From contig NZ_CANMNP010000027.1 in the NCBI RefSeq assembly GCF_947499295.1, positions 1-36,172 on the forward strand: a stretch of DNA of 36,172 nt, read 5' to 3'. How positions within the stretch are numbered: position 1 is the stretch's first letter; each line of letters begins with the position of its first letter. A program made the translations under genes and the position numbers. The DNA is from an uncultured Roseibium sp. GTDB lineage: Bacteria > Pseudomonadota > Alphaproteobacteria > Rhizobiales > Stappiaceae. Below, in pieces: positions 17,540-25,575 of this stretch. The notes beneath the pieces are model-generated. The model worked only from the letters and a program-made list of their open reading frames with translations, was not told the DNA's origin and searched no databases.

Positions 17540-18319
17540 ATGAACAAGCAGGCGACCGGCGACGGTACGGTCGGAAAGGCTCTTGAAGTGCTCGACAAAG
17601 TCGCAGCCGTGGGCCGGCCTGTGCGATTTTCCGAGCTGCTTTCCGAAAGCGCGCATCCCAAAGCGACACTCTACCGATTGCTGCAGACCCTCGTGAACCA
17701 GGGCATGCTGGCTTATGACGACAAGCAGCAGACCTATTCTCTGGGCATCCGTCTCGTAAGGCTGGCGCATGCTGCCTGGAGGCAAAGTTCTATCGCGCCG
17801 ATTGCGCGCCCTTTTATCTCCGCGCTTTCCGACGAGGTTGGCGAGACGGTCCACCTGGCACAACTGGACAATGGTCAGGTGCTTTATGTCGACAAGCGCA
17901 ACCCACAGAATGCGATCGACATGTTCTCGCAGGCAGGCAAGGTTGGGCCCGGGCATTGCACGGGTGTCGGTAAAGCTCTGATGGCTTTTCAGGACCCAAG
18001 CGAAATCGACCAGATTATTCAGAAACAGTCTTTCTACAGGTATACGCCGGCAACGCTTGTGACTGAGGCAGCGCTCCGTGCGGAACTTGATCAGATCAGG
18101 CAGGACGGCATTGCCTTTGACCGGGAGGAGCACGAACCCGGGATCATCTGCATTGCCGCTCCAATCCTGTCCACCAAGGGGCGGCCGGTAGGCGCGCTGT
18201 CCGTGACAACTTCAACACAGCGTAAAAATTTGGACGAACTGATGAATGCGCGTCCTGCACTTGAGCAGGCCGCTTCCAAGATTGCCGCGGCAGTCGAAGA
18301 CTGGCAGTTCCCCGCGTGA
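17540..18319 (+). CDS. IclR-family transcriptional regulator
   Basis: A 259-aa regulator. The N-terminal winged helix (about 8-70) contains the recognition region HPKATLYRLLQTLVNQGML. The C-terminal IclR effector domain (80-250) has the typical VGPGHCTGVGKALMA and DREEHEPGIICIAAPI signatures. It is transcribed divergently from the galactoside operon and probably controls it, with a galactose-pathway intermediate as inducer (inference). The ATG at 17540 follows GGAGG by 5 nt; the GTG at 17528 lies before that ribosome site and is rejected. The ABC ATPase gene follows 25 bp later. Confidence 0.92.
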   Translation: MNKQATGDGTVGKALEVLDKVAAVGRPVRFSELLSESAHPKATLYRLLQTLVNQGMLAYDDKQQTYSLGIRLVRLAHAAWRQSSIAPIARPFISALSDEVGETVHLAQLDNGQVLYVDKRNPQNAIDMFSQAGKVGPGHCTGVGKALMAFQDPSEIDQIIQKQSFYRYTPATLVTEAALRAELDQIRQDGIAFDREEHEPGIICIAAPILSTKGRPVGALSVTTSTQRKNLDELMNARPALEQAASKIAAAVEDWQFPA

Positions 18320-18344
18320 ACATTTCGGAGGGAGTAGAAACAAG

Positions 18345-19406
18345 ATGTCTGGCGTAACTCTTACAAATGCCGTCAAACAGTATGGCGATCTGCAGGTGAT
18401 CCATGGAGTGGATCTCCAGATCGAGCATGGTGAGTTTTGCGTCTTTGTCGGGCCTTCCGGCTGCGGCAAATCCACATTGCTCCGGATGATCGCAGGGTTG
18501 GAAGAAACAAGCTCCGGCAAGATTGAGATCGGCGGCCGCGACGTTACCAGAGTCGATCCGGCAGAGCGTGGCGTTGCCATGGTGTTTCAGACCTACGCCC
18601 TTTACCCGCATATGACGGTTGAAGAGAATATGGGCTTCGGTCTCAAGATGAACGGCCACTCCAAGACCGAGATCCATGAAAAAGTCTCTGAAGCCAGCAG
18701 GATCCTGAAGCTAGACCCGTACCTGAAACGCAAGCCGAAAGCGCTGTCCGGCGGGCAGCGTCAGCGTGTGGCAATCGGACGTGCGATCGTCCGCGGCCCG
18801 GAAGTGTTTTTGTTCGATGAACCGCTCTCGAACCTTGATGCTGAACTGCGTGTCGACATGCGTGTTGAAATTGCACGTCTGCACAAGGATATCGGCGCGA
18901 CAATGATCTACGTGACGCATGATCAGGTCGAAGCCATGACGCTTGCCGACAAGATCGTCGTGCTGCGCGGAGGCATCATTGAGCAGGTCGGCTCACCGAT
19001 GAACCTTTATTCCGACCCGGACAATCGTTTTGTGGCGGGCTTTATCGGGTCACCGAGCATGAATTTCGTTGAGGGCGTGGCGGACGAGGGCGCGGTTGTC
19101 GTCCCGGCATTCGGCGATATCAAAGTTCCGACATCTGTTGCTCTACCGGCCAAGGGAGAGAAGGTTCTTGTCGGACTGCGGCCTCAGCATTTCGAAATTA
19201 CGCCGAGCGAAGAAGGCGCAAAAGTAGATCTTTGCGAACAATTGGGTGGTGTAGCCTACACTTACCTGGTTTGCCCGACTGGTGAGCGCGTCATCGTGGA
19301 GACAAAGGGCGAAGATCAACCGCCCGCAGACGGAACAGTTTCGGTCTCGTTCGATCCGGCGTCGGCGATGTATTTCGACATCAAGACAGAAAAACGTCTG
19401 CGCTAA
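18345..19406 (+). CDS. Sugar ABC transporter ATP-binding protein (MsmK/UgpC type)
   Basis: A 353-aa CUT1 ATPase. Walker A is GPSGCGKST, the signature LSGGQRQRVAIGRAI, Walker B VFLFDEPLSNLD, and the switch His lies in YVTHDQVEAMT. A C-terminal TOBE/OB regulatory region follows (about 240-353, VLVGLRPQHFEI). It is the only ATPase in the galactoside locus and must energise the two permeases, although it is transcribed in the other direction with iclR. I chose ATG 18345, which follows GGAGGGAG; an upstream start at 18246 lies inside iclR. A strong terminator follows 66 bp after the stop. Confidence 0.93.
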   Translation: MSGVTLTNAVKQYGDLQVIHGVDLQIEHGEFCVFVGPSGCGKSTLLRMIAGLEETSSGKIEIGGRDVTRVDPAERGVAMVFQTYALYPHMTVEENMGFGLKMNGHSKTEIHEKVSEASRILKLDPYLKRKPKALSGGQRQRVAIGRAIVRGPEVFLFDEPLSNLDAELRVDMRVEIARLHKDIGATMIYVTHDQVEAMTLADKIVVLRGGIIEQVGSPMNLYSDPDNRFVAGFIGSPSMNFVEGVADEGAVVVPAFGDIKVPTSVALPAKGEKVLVGLRPQHFEITPSEEGAKVDLCEQLGGVAYTYLVCPTGERVIVETKGEDQPPADGTVSVSFDPASAMYFDIKTEKRLR

Positions 19407-19472
19407 GCAGAGAAAACACACCAACTGGCACCAAAGTCCTTCCTCCCGGGCTTTGGCACAAAGTGCACACGA

Positions 19473-19498
19473 CCCCGGCAGTTTGCCGGGGTTTTTTT
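19473..19498 (+). terminator. Rho-independent terminator after the ABC ATPase gene
   Basis: CCCCGGCA and TGCCGGGG form a perfect 8-bp GC-rich stem with a 3-nt loop (GTT), followed by seven Ts. It ends the iclR-ATPase transcript. Confidence 0.92.
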
Positions 19499-19555
19499 GA
19501 ACTGCCGTCGTCTTTAGGTATGCAGTAAATACCCAAAATTGTCGGATTGGCGTTA

Positions 19556-19568
19556 TTACGCTACGTAA
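19556..19568. promoter_or_regulatory. Palindrome upstream of the BCCT gene
   Basis: TTACG-CTA-CGTAA is a perfect inverted repeat with 5-bp arms, 156 bp before the BCCT start codon. It could be an operator. No regulator gene adjoins the carrier, so a partner cannot be named. Confidence 0.25.
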
Positions 19569-19723
19569 AAGCGACAATTGTGACAGAATGTCCTTTCATA
19601 CTTGACTGTGTCTGCTGCCCTGCGTGGACGGGCTTCTCGAAGAGCGGCGACAAGCCGCCGTCCGAAGCAACACGCATTTAACTGCCGCAGGCGGTTGGGC
19701 GGCAAAGTCTGGAGGGAATATTC

Positions 19724-21316
19724 ATGAGTAAAACGAAGAAGATGTTGGATCCAGATCCCCGGATCATGGATTTCGACACAGAATACGAACTGGGCCAGGA
19801 CAATATTCGCCCGTTCGGTCTTGATTTGCACAATCCGGTCTTCCTGGTTTCGGCGATCGTGATCGTCGGATTCGTTATGGTTGCCTTGGCAAACCAGGAA
19901 GCAGCAGCGTCCTTCTTCGGTTGGTTCAGACCCTTCCTGACAAGTACGTTCGACTGGTTTCTCATGATGTCCGTCAACATCATGGTGGTTTTCTGTTTCT
20001 TTCTTGCGCTGTCGCCCCTGGGGAAGGTGAGGATCGGCGGCAAGGATGCGGTTCCCGACTATTCCTACGCGGGATGGATCGCGATGCTGTTTTCCGCGGG
20101 CATTGGTATCGGACTGTTGTTTTTCGGCGTTCTGGAGCCGATGTACTATTCGATTCCGGAGCTCAACACATTGCCACTCGGGTCCGATCCGTCGCTTCCG
20201 GGCAATGAGAACATGGGCATTGTCGGCACCGTCTATCACTGGGGCATCAGTGGTTGGGCGGTCTATGTGGTCGTTGGGCTGTGCCTTGCGATTTTCTGCT
20301 ACAACCTTGGTCTACCTCTGACGCTGCGGTCGGCCTTTTATCCGATTTTCGGCGAACGCGTTTGGGGGTGGCCAGGTCATGTGATCGACACGCTGGCGGT
20401 TTTTGCAACCCTGTTCGGTCTGACCACATCTCTTGGTCTGGGAGCACAGCAGGTTGCTGCCGGTCTGAACGACGTGTTTGGAATTCCAGTCTCAAGTTCA
20501 CTGGTCGTCTGGCTGATCCTCGGCATCACGGCGATTGCGCTCGGATCCGTGCTTCTTGGCATGGACGCAGGCGTGAAGCGGCTCTCCGAGATCAACATGA
20601 TCATGGCGGCCTGCCTCTTCGTTTTCGTTCTGCTTGTGGGCCCGACCGTTGACCTCATCGCTCAATTCGGTGGCGTGCTCAAAGACTATGCTGTTGCCTT
20701 CGTTCCGCTGTCCAACCCGTTCGGCCGGGATGATTTGGGCTACATGCACGGCTGGACCACCTTCTATTGGGCTTGGTGGATCGCCTGGTCACCATTTGTC
20801 GGCATGTTCATCGCGCGTATTTCTAAAGGACGGACCGTTCGTGAGTTCATTCTCTGCGTCTTGATTGCACCCTCACTGGTCTGCGCACTCTGGATGACCG
20901 TTTTCGGTGGTCTTGCTCTCGACCAATTGGCGAACGGCTATTCCGGGGCAAAAGACGTGGTGGTGGCCTATCAGCCAGAGCTGTCTCTTTTCCGTATGCT
21001 GGATCAGCTTCCGCTCTACAACATTATCGCGCCGATCTCGCTGGTCCTGATCGTGATCTTCTTCGTGACGTCGTCGGACTCCGGTTCGTTGGTCATCGAC
21101 ACGATCACCGCAGGCGGAAAAATGGATGCCCCGGTCGCACAGCGCGTGTTCTGGTGCACATTTGAAGGCCTGGTTGCGATTGCGCTTCTGCTCGGCGGAG
21201 GGCTCAACGCACTTCAAGGAGCGGCGGTCTCCATGGGGATTCCCTTCACCCTGGTCGTTCTGGCGATGTGCTATTGCCTCTACAAAGCACTTCGATCGGA
21301 ACGGCAAAAAATGTGA
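19724..21316 (+). CDS. BCCT-family betaine/carnitine/choline transporter
   Basis: A 530-aa inner-membrane carrier with about 12 helices. The BCCT signature is clear: HGWTTFYWAWWIAWSPF followed by VGMFIARISKGRTVREF (about 343-377). These tryptophans line the quaternary-ammonium binding site. Family members import glycine betaine, choline, carnitine or DMSP by Na+ or H+ symport. The C-terminal tail is short (YKALRSERQKM), without the long osmosensing tail of BetP. A nutrient or constitutive carrier is therefore as likely as an osmosensor. The gene stands alone between terminators, with GGAGGG before its ATG. Substrate is not predictable further. Confidence 0.92.
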   Translation: MSKTKKMLDPDPRIMDFDTEYELGQDNIRPFGLDLHNPVFLVSAIVIVGFVMVALANQEAAASFFGWFRPFLTSTFDWFLMMSVNIMVVFCFFLALSPLGKVRIGGKDAVPDYSYAGWIAMLFSAGIGIGLLFFGVLEPMYYSIPELNTLPLGSDPSLPGNENMGIVGTVYHWGISGWAVYVVVGLCLAIFCYNLGLPLTLRSAFYPIFGERVWGWPGHVIDTLAVFATLFGLTTSLGLGAQQVAAGLNDVFGIPVSSSLVVWLILGITAIALGSVLLGMDAGVKRLSEINMIMAACLFVFVLLVGPTVDLIAQFGGVLKDYAVAFVPLSNPFGRDDLGYMHGWTTFYWAWWIAWSPFVGMFIARISKGRTVREFILCVLIAPSLVCALWMTVFGGLALDQLANGYSGAKDVVVAYQPELSLFRMLDQLPLYNIIAPISLVLIVIFFVTSSDSGSLVIDTITAGGKMDAPVAQRVFWCTFEGLVAIALLLGGGLNALQGAAVSMGIPFTLVVLAMCYCLYKALRSERQKM

Positions 21317-21325
21317 ATTCGACGC

Positions 21326-21352
21326 AAAAGGCGCGCTACGGCGCGCCTTTTT
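21326..21352 (+). terminator. First of two tandem terminators after the BCCT gene
   Basis: AAAAGGCGCGC and GCGCGCCTTTT pair as an 11-bp stem around TACG. The descending arm runs into five Ts. It lies 10 bp after the BCCT stop codon. Confidence 0.85.
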
Positions 21353-21354
21353 AT

Positions 21355-21390
21355 TTGGGCGGCCTGCATCTTGCGGCCGCCCAACTTTTT
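21355..21390 (+). terminator. Second tandem terminator
   Basis: TTGGGCGGCC and GGCCGCCCAA form a perfect 10-bp stem with a 10-nt loop, followed by C and five Ts. It directly follows the first terminator and insulates the Liv-type operon from the carrier gene. Confidence 0.8.
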
Positions 21391-21573
21391 GGCGAGTTGC
21401 CAGATAGGCAGAACTCATTGTGTTGTGAGCATGTCACATGGGCCGTGCCAGACTGAATGCCGGGTACAGTCCTCGTTTCCGGCTGGTTACACCAGAACCC
21501 TGAATATCTCTCCGATCGCGCTCCAGGCGGAAAGCGCACGCCTGCAAAACAATGCCTTTCGCGCTTCTGCACC

Positions 21574-21604
21574 TTGACATGAATACTGATTCAGGTTTCA
21601 TATT
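21574..21604 (+). promoter_or_regulatory. Candidate promoter/operator of the Liv-type operon
   Basis: TTGACA (21574-21579) is a perfect -35, and CATATT (21599-21604) a weak -10 with 19-bp spacing. Between them, TGAAT-ACTG-ATTCA (21580-21593) forms an inverted repeat, placed where a repressor would block the promoter. No regulator gene is nearby. Confidence 0.4.
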
Positions 21605-21697
21605 GTTAAGCGTTGGGCGAAACGACGGCGTTTTCTTCGGGCTGGAAACAATCTGAGGTTACCTGCCGCGCCTTTGCGCAAAACGGGAGGAGCATTC

Positions 21698-22897
21698 ATG
21701 ACCAAGCAGTTTACCCGCTGGGCACTGCCGCTTTTGGCCGGCCTCGGCCTTGTGGCATCAGGGTTCGTTGGCGCATTTGCAGAAGAAATCAAGATCGCCC
21801 ATGTCTATGGGAAGACGGGTCCGTTCGAGGCCTATGCCAAACAGTCTCACACGGGCCTGATGATGGGGCTGGAGTTTGCCACCGACGGTACGATGGAGAT
21901 CGACGGCCGCAAGATCGTGGTCATCGAAAAGGACACCCAGTTGAAACCGGATATCGGGAAAGCAGTCCTTGCGGAGGCCTATGGCGATGACGAAGTGGAT
22001 CTGGCCGTTGGACCAGTCTCTTCCGGTGTGGCACTCGCCATGCTGCCTGTGGCTGAGGAATATGAGAAGCTGCTTATTGTTGAACCCGCTGTTGCCGATT
22101 CCATCACTGGAGAAAACTGGAACCGGTATGTGTTCCGCACCTCCAGGAACTCTTCTCAAGATGCCATCGCAAATGCGGTTGCTCTAGGCCAGGAAGGTGT
22201 CTCGGTCGCGACGCTGGCACAGGACTATGCCTTTGGCCGCGACGGTGTCGCTGCGTTTAAGGAAGCTTTGGAAGGCACCGGTGCAAATCTGGTTTTCGAG
22301 GAATACGCACCTACGGACACGAAAGACTTCACGGCAAATGCACAACGCATTTTCGATGCGCTGAAGGATGAACCAGGCCGCAAGTTCCTGTTTGTCATCT
22401 GGGCCGGGGGCGGCAACCCGATCAGCAAGATCAAGGCAATGGAACCGGAGCGCTTCGGCGTTGAAATTGCGACCGGGGGAAACATTCTGGCTGCTATGAA
22501 GGCCTACAAGGAATTGCCGGGCATGGAAGGCGCCACCTATTACTACTACGAAATCCCCAAGAACCCAGTGAACGATTGGTTGGTTGCCGAGCATCAGAAA
22601 CGGTTTGACGCACCACCGGATTTCTTCACGGCAGGCGGCATGTCGGCAGGTATTGCGATTGTTGAAGGCATCCGGAAAGCCGGTTCGACCGACACAGAAG
22701 AGCTGATCGCCGCGATGGAAGGCATGGAATTCAAAACGCCAAAAGGCAAGATGTTGTTCCGTGCCGAAGATCACCAGGCACTGCAGCCCATGTACCATTT
22801 CAAGATCAAGGTCGATCCGGACGTAGAATGGGGTGTGCCTGAACTGGTGCGCGAACTTAAAATAGAAGACATGGATATCCCCGTCCGAAATCAGTGA
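21698..22897 (+). CDS. Branched-chain-type ABC substrate-binding protein
   Basis: A 399-aa periplasmic binding protein of the LivJ/LivK class (peripla_BP_6). The signal peptide covers about 1-29 with cleavage after AFA. The mature start EEIKIAHVYGKTGPFEAYAKQ carries the family's N-terminal ligand loop, and GPVSSGVALAMLPVAEEY is the second lobe hinge region. I chose ATG 21698, directly after GGGAGGAG; 21674 would lie before the ribosome site. It opens an operon with livG, livF, livH, livM and a hydrolase. Such proteins bind amino acids, amides, urea, or aromatic acids; the ligand here is unknown. Confidence 0.9.
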   Translation: MTKQFTRWALPLLAGLGLVASGFVGAFAEEIKIAHVYGKTGPFEAYAKQSHTGLMMGLEFATDGTMEIDGRKIVVIEKDTQLKPDIGKAVLAEAYGDDEVDLAVGPVSSGVALAMLPVAEEYEKLLIVEPAVADSITGENWNRYVFRTSRNSSQDAIANAVALGQEGVSVATLAQDYAFGRDGVAAFKEALEGTGANLVFEEYAPTDTKDFTANAQRIFDALKDEPGRKFLFVIWAGGGNPISKIKAMEPERFGVEIATGGNILAAMKAYKELPGMEGATYYYYEIPKNPVNDWLVAEHQKRFDAPPDFFTAGGMSAGIAIVEGIRKAGSTDTEELIAAMEGMEFKTPKGKMLFRAEDHQALQPMYHFKIKVDPDVEWGVPELVRELKIEDMDIPVRNQ

Positions 22898-22951
22898 TCC
22901 GCACGTGCAGAGGCTATCAGCCTTCGCACAGCTGGCCCCATCACATCTCGC

Positions 22952-22980
22952 CCCGGCTGGGTGCTCACTGTCCAGCCGGG
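22952..22980 (+). terminator. Intercistronic stem-loop after the Liv-type binding protein gene
   Basis: CCCGGCTGG and CCAGCCGGG form a perfect 9-bp stem with an 11-nt loop, 54 bp after the binding protein stop and 48 bp before livG. TCACACG follows, so there is no U-run. It is likely a transcript-stabilising or attenuating element. Confidence 0.6.
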
Positions 22981-23028
22981 TCACACGCCGCTAGCTTTTG
23001 CCTTTGACCTGACCTGGGAACACGTGCC

Positions 23029-23811
23029 GTGACCAAGGAACACCCCATTCTTGAAACGAGAGACCTCACAATACGTTTCGGAGGACATGTTGCGGTCGAC
23101 CATGTCAGTTGCAGTTTTGACCGGGGAACTCTGACGGCCATCGTCGGGCCCAACGGGGCCGGTAAAACCACCTATTTCAACCTGATTTCAGGTCAACTTT
23201 CTGCCACGAGCGGAAGCGTTTGGCTGAATGGCGAGGCCATCACCAGACTGTCGGTTCCAGAACGTACCGACAGGGGAATCGGCCGGGCTTTTCAACTGAC
23301 CAATCTCTTTCCGACCTTGAGTGTGCGGGAAAACGTCCGGCTGGTCGCTCAGGCCAAGGCTCGAAAAGGGTTCGATCTTTTTTCCATTGCTGAAAGCCAC
23401 GTTGAATTGCTTGAGCGCGCCGACCACGTACTTTCCGAAGTCCGGCTCATTGATCAGGCCGAACAGCTCGTGTCGGCCTTGCCGCATGGTGACCAGCGTA
23501 AGCTGGAGGTTGCGCTCTTGATCGCACTTGGCCCTCAGGTGCTCATGTTTGACGAGCCTACAGCGGGCATGAGCGTTGATGAAGTGCCGGTCATCCTGGA
23601 ACTGATCCAGAAACTCAAAGCCGATATGGATCGCACGATCCTGCTCGTCGAACACAAAATGGATGTGATCCGAACACTCGCTGACAGGATCATCGTTCTG
23701 CACAACGGTGCTCTGGTCGCAGATGGCGAACCGGCGGAAGTGATCGCGTTACCCATCGTCCAGGAAGCTTATCTTGGCAAAGCGCCTGCAGAACCTGCGG
23801 AGGTGGCGTAG
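23029..23811 (+). CDS. livG: Branched-chain-type ABC transporter ATPase (LivG type)
   Basis: A 260-aa ATPase with Walker A GPNGAGKTT, Q-loop region AFQLTNLFPTLSVREN, signature LPHGDQRKLEVAL and Walker B VLMFDEPTAGMS. The signature differs from the usual LSYGQQR by having PH and D, but the essential Gly and Gln remain. The start codon is GTG at 23029. Its stop overlaps the GTG of livF by one base. It pairs with LivF to drive the LivH/LivM channel. The livG symbol marks the family role; the substrate need not be a branched-chain amino acid. Confidence 0.9.
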   Translation: MTKEHPILETRDLTIRFGGHVAVDHVSCSFDRGTLTAIVGPNGAGKTTYFNLISGQLSATSGSVWLNGEAITRLSVPERTDRGIGRAFQLTNLFPTLSVRENVRLVAQAKARKGFDLFSIAESHVELLERADHVLSEVRLIDQAEQLVSALPHGDQRKLEVALLIALGPQVLMFDEPTAGMSVDEVPVILELIQKLKADMDRTILLVEHKMDVIRTLADRIIVLHNGALVADGEPAEVIALPIVQEAYLGKAPAEPAEVA

Positions 23812-24536
23812 TGCCCGATACTTTGCTTTCGCTCTCTGGCGTTCACACCCATATCGGGCCTTACCATATTCTACAGGGGGTGGACCTTCTCGTTCCCGAA
23901 GGTGGTGTTACCGTGCTGCTTGGGCGAAACGGTGCCGGTAAGACCACGACGTTGCGCACCATTATGGGACTGTGGACCGCAAGCCAGGGGGACATCCGGT
24001 TTGTGGATCATGTCATCACCAAGCTGGCAACGCCGGAGATTTCGAGGCGTGGTATCGCGTTTGTGCCCGAAGATATGGGTATCTTTACCGATTTGACCGT
24101 CGCCGAAAACATGATGCTTGCCGCATCGAACGGTCCGATCGACGAAAAACGCCTTTCCTGGATAACCGATCTGTTTCCGCCAATCGGCACTTTCTGGAAA
24201 TCGTCTGCCGGTACCTTGTCCGGAGGACAGAAACAGATGCTGTCTGTCGCGCGCGCAATCATTGAACCCCGACGCCTGATCCTCATCGATGAGCCGACCA
24301 AGGGTCTTGCTCCTGCGATCATCAAGTCGATGACGGATGCGCTGAAGGAGTTGAAGGAAACGGACACCACCATCCTTCTCGTTGAACAGAATTTCGCGAT
24401 GGCCTCCAGCATTGGCGACACTGTTGCCGTCATGGATGACGGTCGCATCATTCACTCCGGCGACATGCAGGAACTTGTTGAAGACACTGCCCTTCAGGAA
24501 AAGCTGATGGGACTTACGCTGGAGGTCCATCAATGA
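23811..24536 (+). CDS. livF: Branched-chain-type ABC transporter ATPase (LivF type)
   Basis: A 241-aa ATPase with Walker A GRNGAGKTT, signature LSGGQKQMLSVARAI and Walker B LILIDEPTKGLAP; the KGLAP ending is typical of LivF. It starts with GTG, sharing one base with the livG stop, and ends in an ATGA overlap with livH, so the genes are translationally coupled. It is a cytosolic subunit working with LivG. Confidence 0.92.
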   Translation: MPDTLLSLSGVHTHIGPYHILQGVDLLVPEGGVTVLLGRNGAGKTTTLRTIMGLWTASQGDIRFVDHVITKLATPEISRRGIAFVPEDMGIFTDLTVAENMMLAASNGPIDEKRLSWITDLFPPIGTFWKSSAGTLSGGQKQMLSVARAIIEPRRLILIDEPTKGLAPAIIKSMTDALKELKETDTTILLVEQNFAMASSIGDTVAVMDDGRIIHSGDMQELVEDTALQEKLMGLTLEVHQ

Positions 24537-25561
24537 GCGACACTTCGATCAAACCGCGTATCGAGAAAGTTCCGCTGAGCGAACAGTTCTTCCAGAAACT
24601 GCCTGTCATGCTGGTTCCCTTGCTGGCTTTGGCAGGACTGCTTGCCATCGGAAATCCGGCAAGTTGGCTGACACTGACTGTCGCAGGTCTTGCCATGGGC
24701 ATGATGATTTTCATTATGGCCTCGGGTTTGACAGTGGTTTTCGGGCTTATGGACGTCATCAATTTCGGTCACGGGGCCTTCGTGGCCATCGGGGCCTTTG
24801 TGGGCTTCACGGTTCTGGCGTGGCTCGCGGGCTGGACGGAATCGCCGAGCGTCCTCCTAAATCTTTTCGCCGTTCTGATCGCGATCCTTGCCGCCATGCT
24901 GGTGACCGGATTGCTTGGATATGCATTTGAACGGGTCATCGTAATGCCGGTCTACGGCGAACACCTGAAGCAGATCCTCGTTACCATGGGTGGGCTGATT
25001 GTTGCCCAGCAGATGATCTACGTCGTCTGGGGGCCGGATGAACTTCATATTTCGCGTCCCGAAGCCTTCCAGGGCTCACTCATATTTGGCGAGGCCGCGA
25101 TCGAAAAATACAGGCTTGTCGCCGTTGGCATAGGGTTGGCGTTGTTCCTGGCCATGCGGCATATCCTGCAAAACACCAAAGTCGGCCTGCTGGTTCGTGC
25201 CGGTGTTGAAAACGGCGAGATGGTCGAAGCTCTTGGCTATCGGATCCGCCGCCTTTTCCTGATCGTTTTCATGACCGGATCGGCATTGGCCGGATTGGGC
25301 GGTGTCATGTGGGGCCTCTATCAGGAAACAATTACCGCTCACATGGGCTCGGAGATCATGGTTCTTGTTTTCATCGTGGTGATCATCGGCGGATTGGGTT
25401 CTGTGGAAGGCTGTTTCATCGGAGCGCTCATGGTTGGCCTCCTGGCCAATTACACAGCCTTTCTGGCTCCAAAGGTGGCTTTGATTTCGACCATCGCTCT
25501 GATGGTGGTGATCCTGATGTGGCGACCTCAAGGCCTTTATCCGGTCGTCAAGGCAAAGTAG
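24533..25561 (+). CDS. livH: Branched-chain-type ABC transporter permease (LivH type)
   Basis: A 342-aa inner-membrane permease with about eight to nine helices. Typical LivH motifs are MASGLTVVFGLMDVINFGHGAF (about 62-83) and the cytosolic ATPase-contact segment GVENGEMVEALGYRIRRLF (about 224-242). An N-terminal extension of about 30 residues (SDTSIKPRIEKVPLSEQ) precedes the first helix. It overlaps livF by four bases and is followed by livM after 14 bp. Confidence 0.92.
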   Translation: MSDTSIKPRIEKVPLSEQFFQKLPVMLVPLLALAGLLAIGNPASWLTLTVAGLAMGMMIFIMASGLTVVFGLMDVINFGHGAFVAIGAFVGFTVLAWLAGWTESPSVLLNLFAVLIAILAAMLVTGLLGYAFERVIVMPVYGEHLKQILVTMGGLIVAQQMIYVVWGPDELHISRPEAFQGSLIFGEAAIEKYRLVAVGIGLALFLAMRHILQNTKVGLLVRAGVENGEMVEALGYRIRRLFLIVFMTGSALAGLGGVMWGLYQETITAHMGSEIMVLVFIVVIIGGLGSVEGCFIGALMVGLLANYTAFLAPKVALISTIALMVVILMWRPQGLYPVVKAK

Positions 25562-25575
25562 GGCGGGCGAAAAGC

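Larger units (their letters stand above)
19407..19723. other. Intergenic region between ABC ATPase and BCCT genes
   Basis: The 317 bp hold a strong terminator (19473-19498), a small palindrome (19556-19568) and a leader of about 155 bp before the BCCT gene. I find no convincing -35/-10 pair; TTGACT at 19602-19607 has no good -10 partner. No ORF with a ribosome site is seen. Confidence 0.5.
21317..21697. other. Intergenic region between BCCT gene and Liv-type operon
   Basis: The 381 bp contain two tandem terminators (21326-21352 and 21355-21390), about 180 bp with no recognisable feature, then a promoter/operator candidate (21574-21604). The binding protein gene begins at 21698 after GGGAGGAG. 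No supported ORF is present. Confidence 0.5.

Noticed and set aside
21391..21573. Possible riboswitch or small RNA before the Liv-type operon
   Set aside because: No conserved riboswitch core or strong structure is recognisable, and the candidate promoter lies downstream of it.
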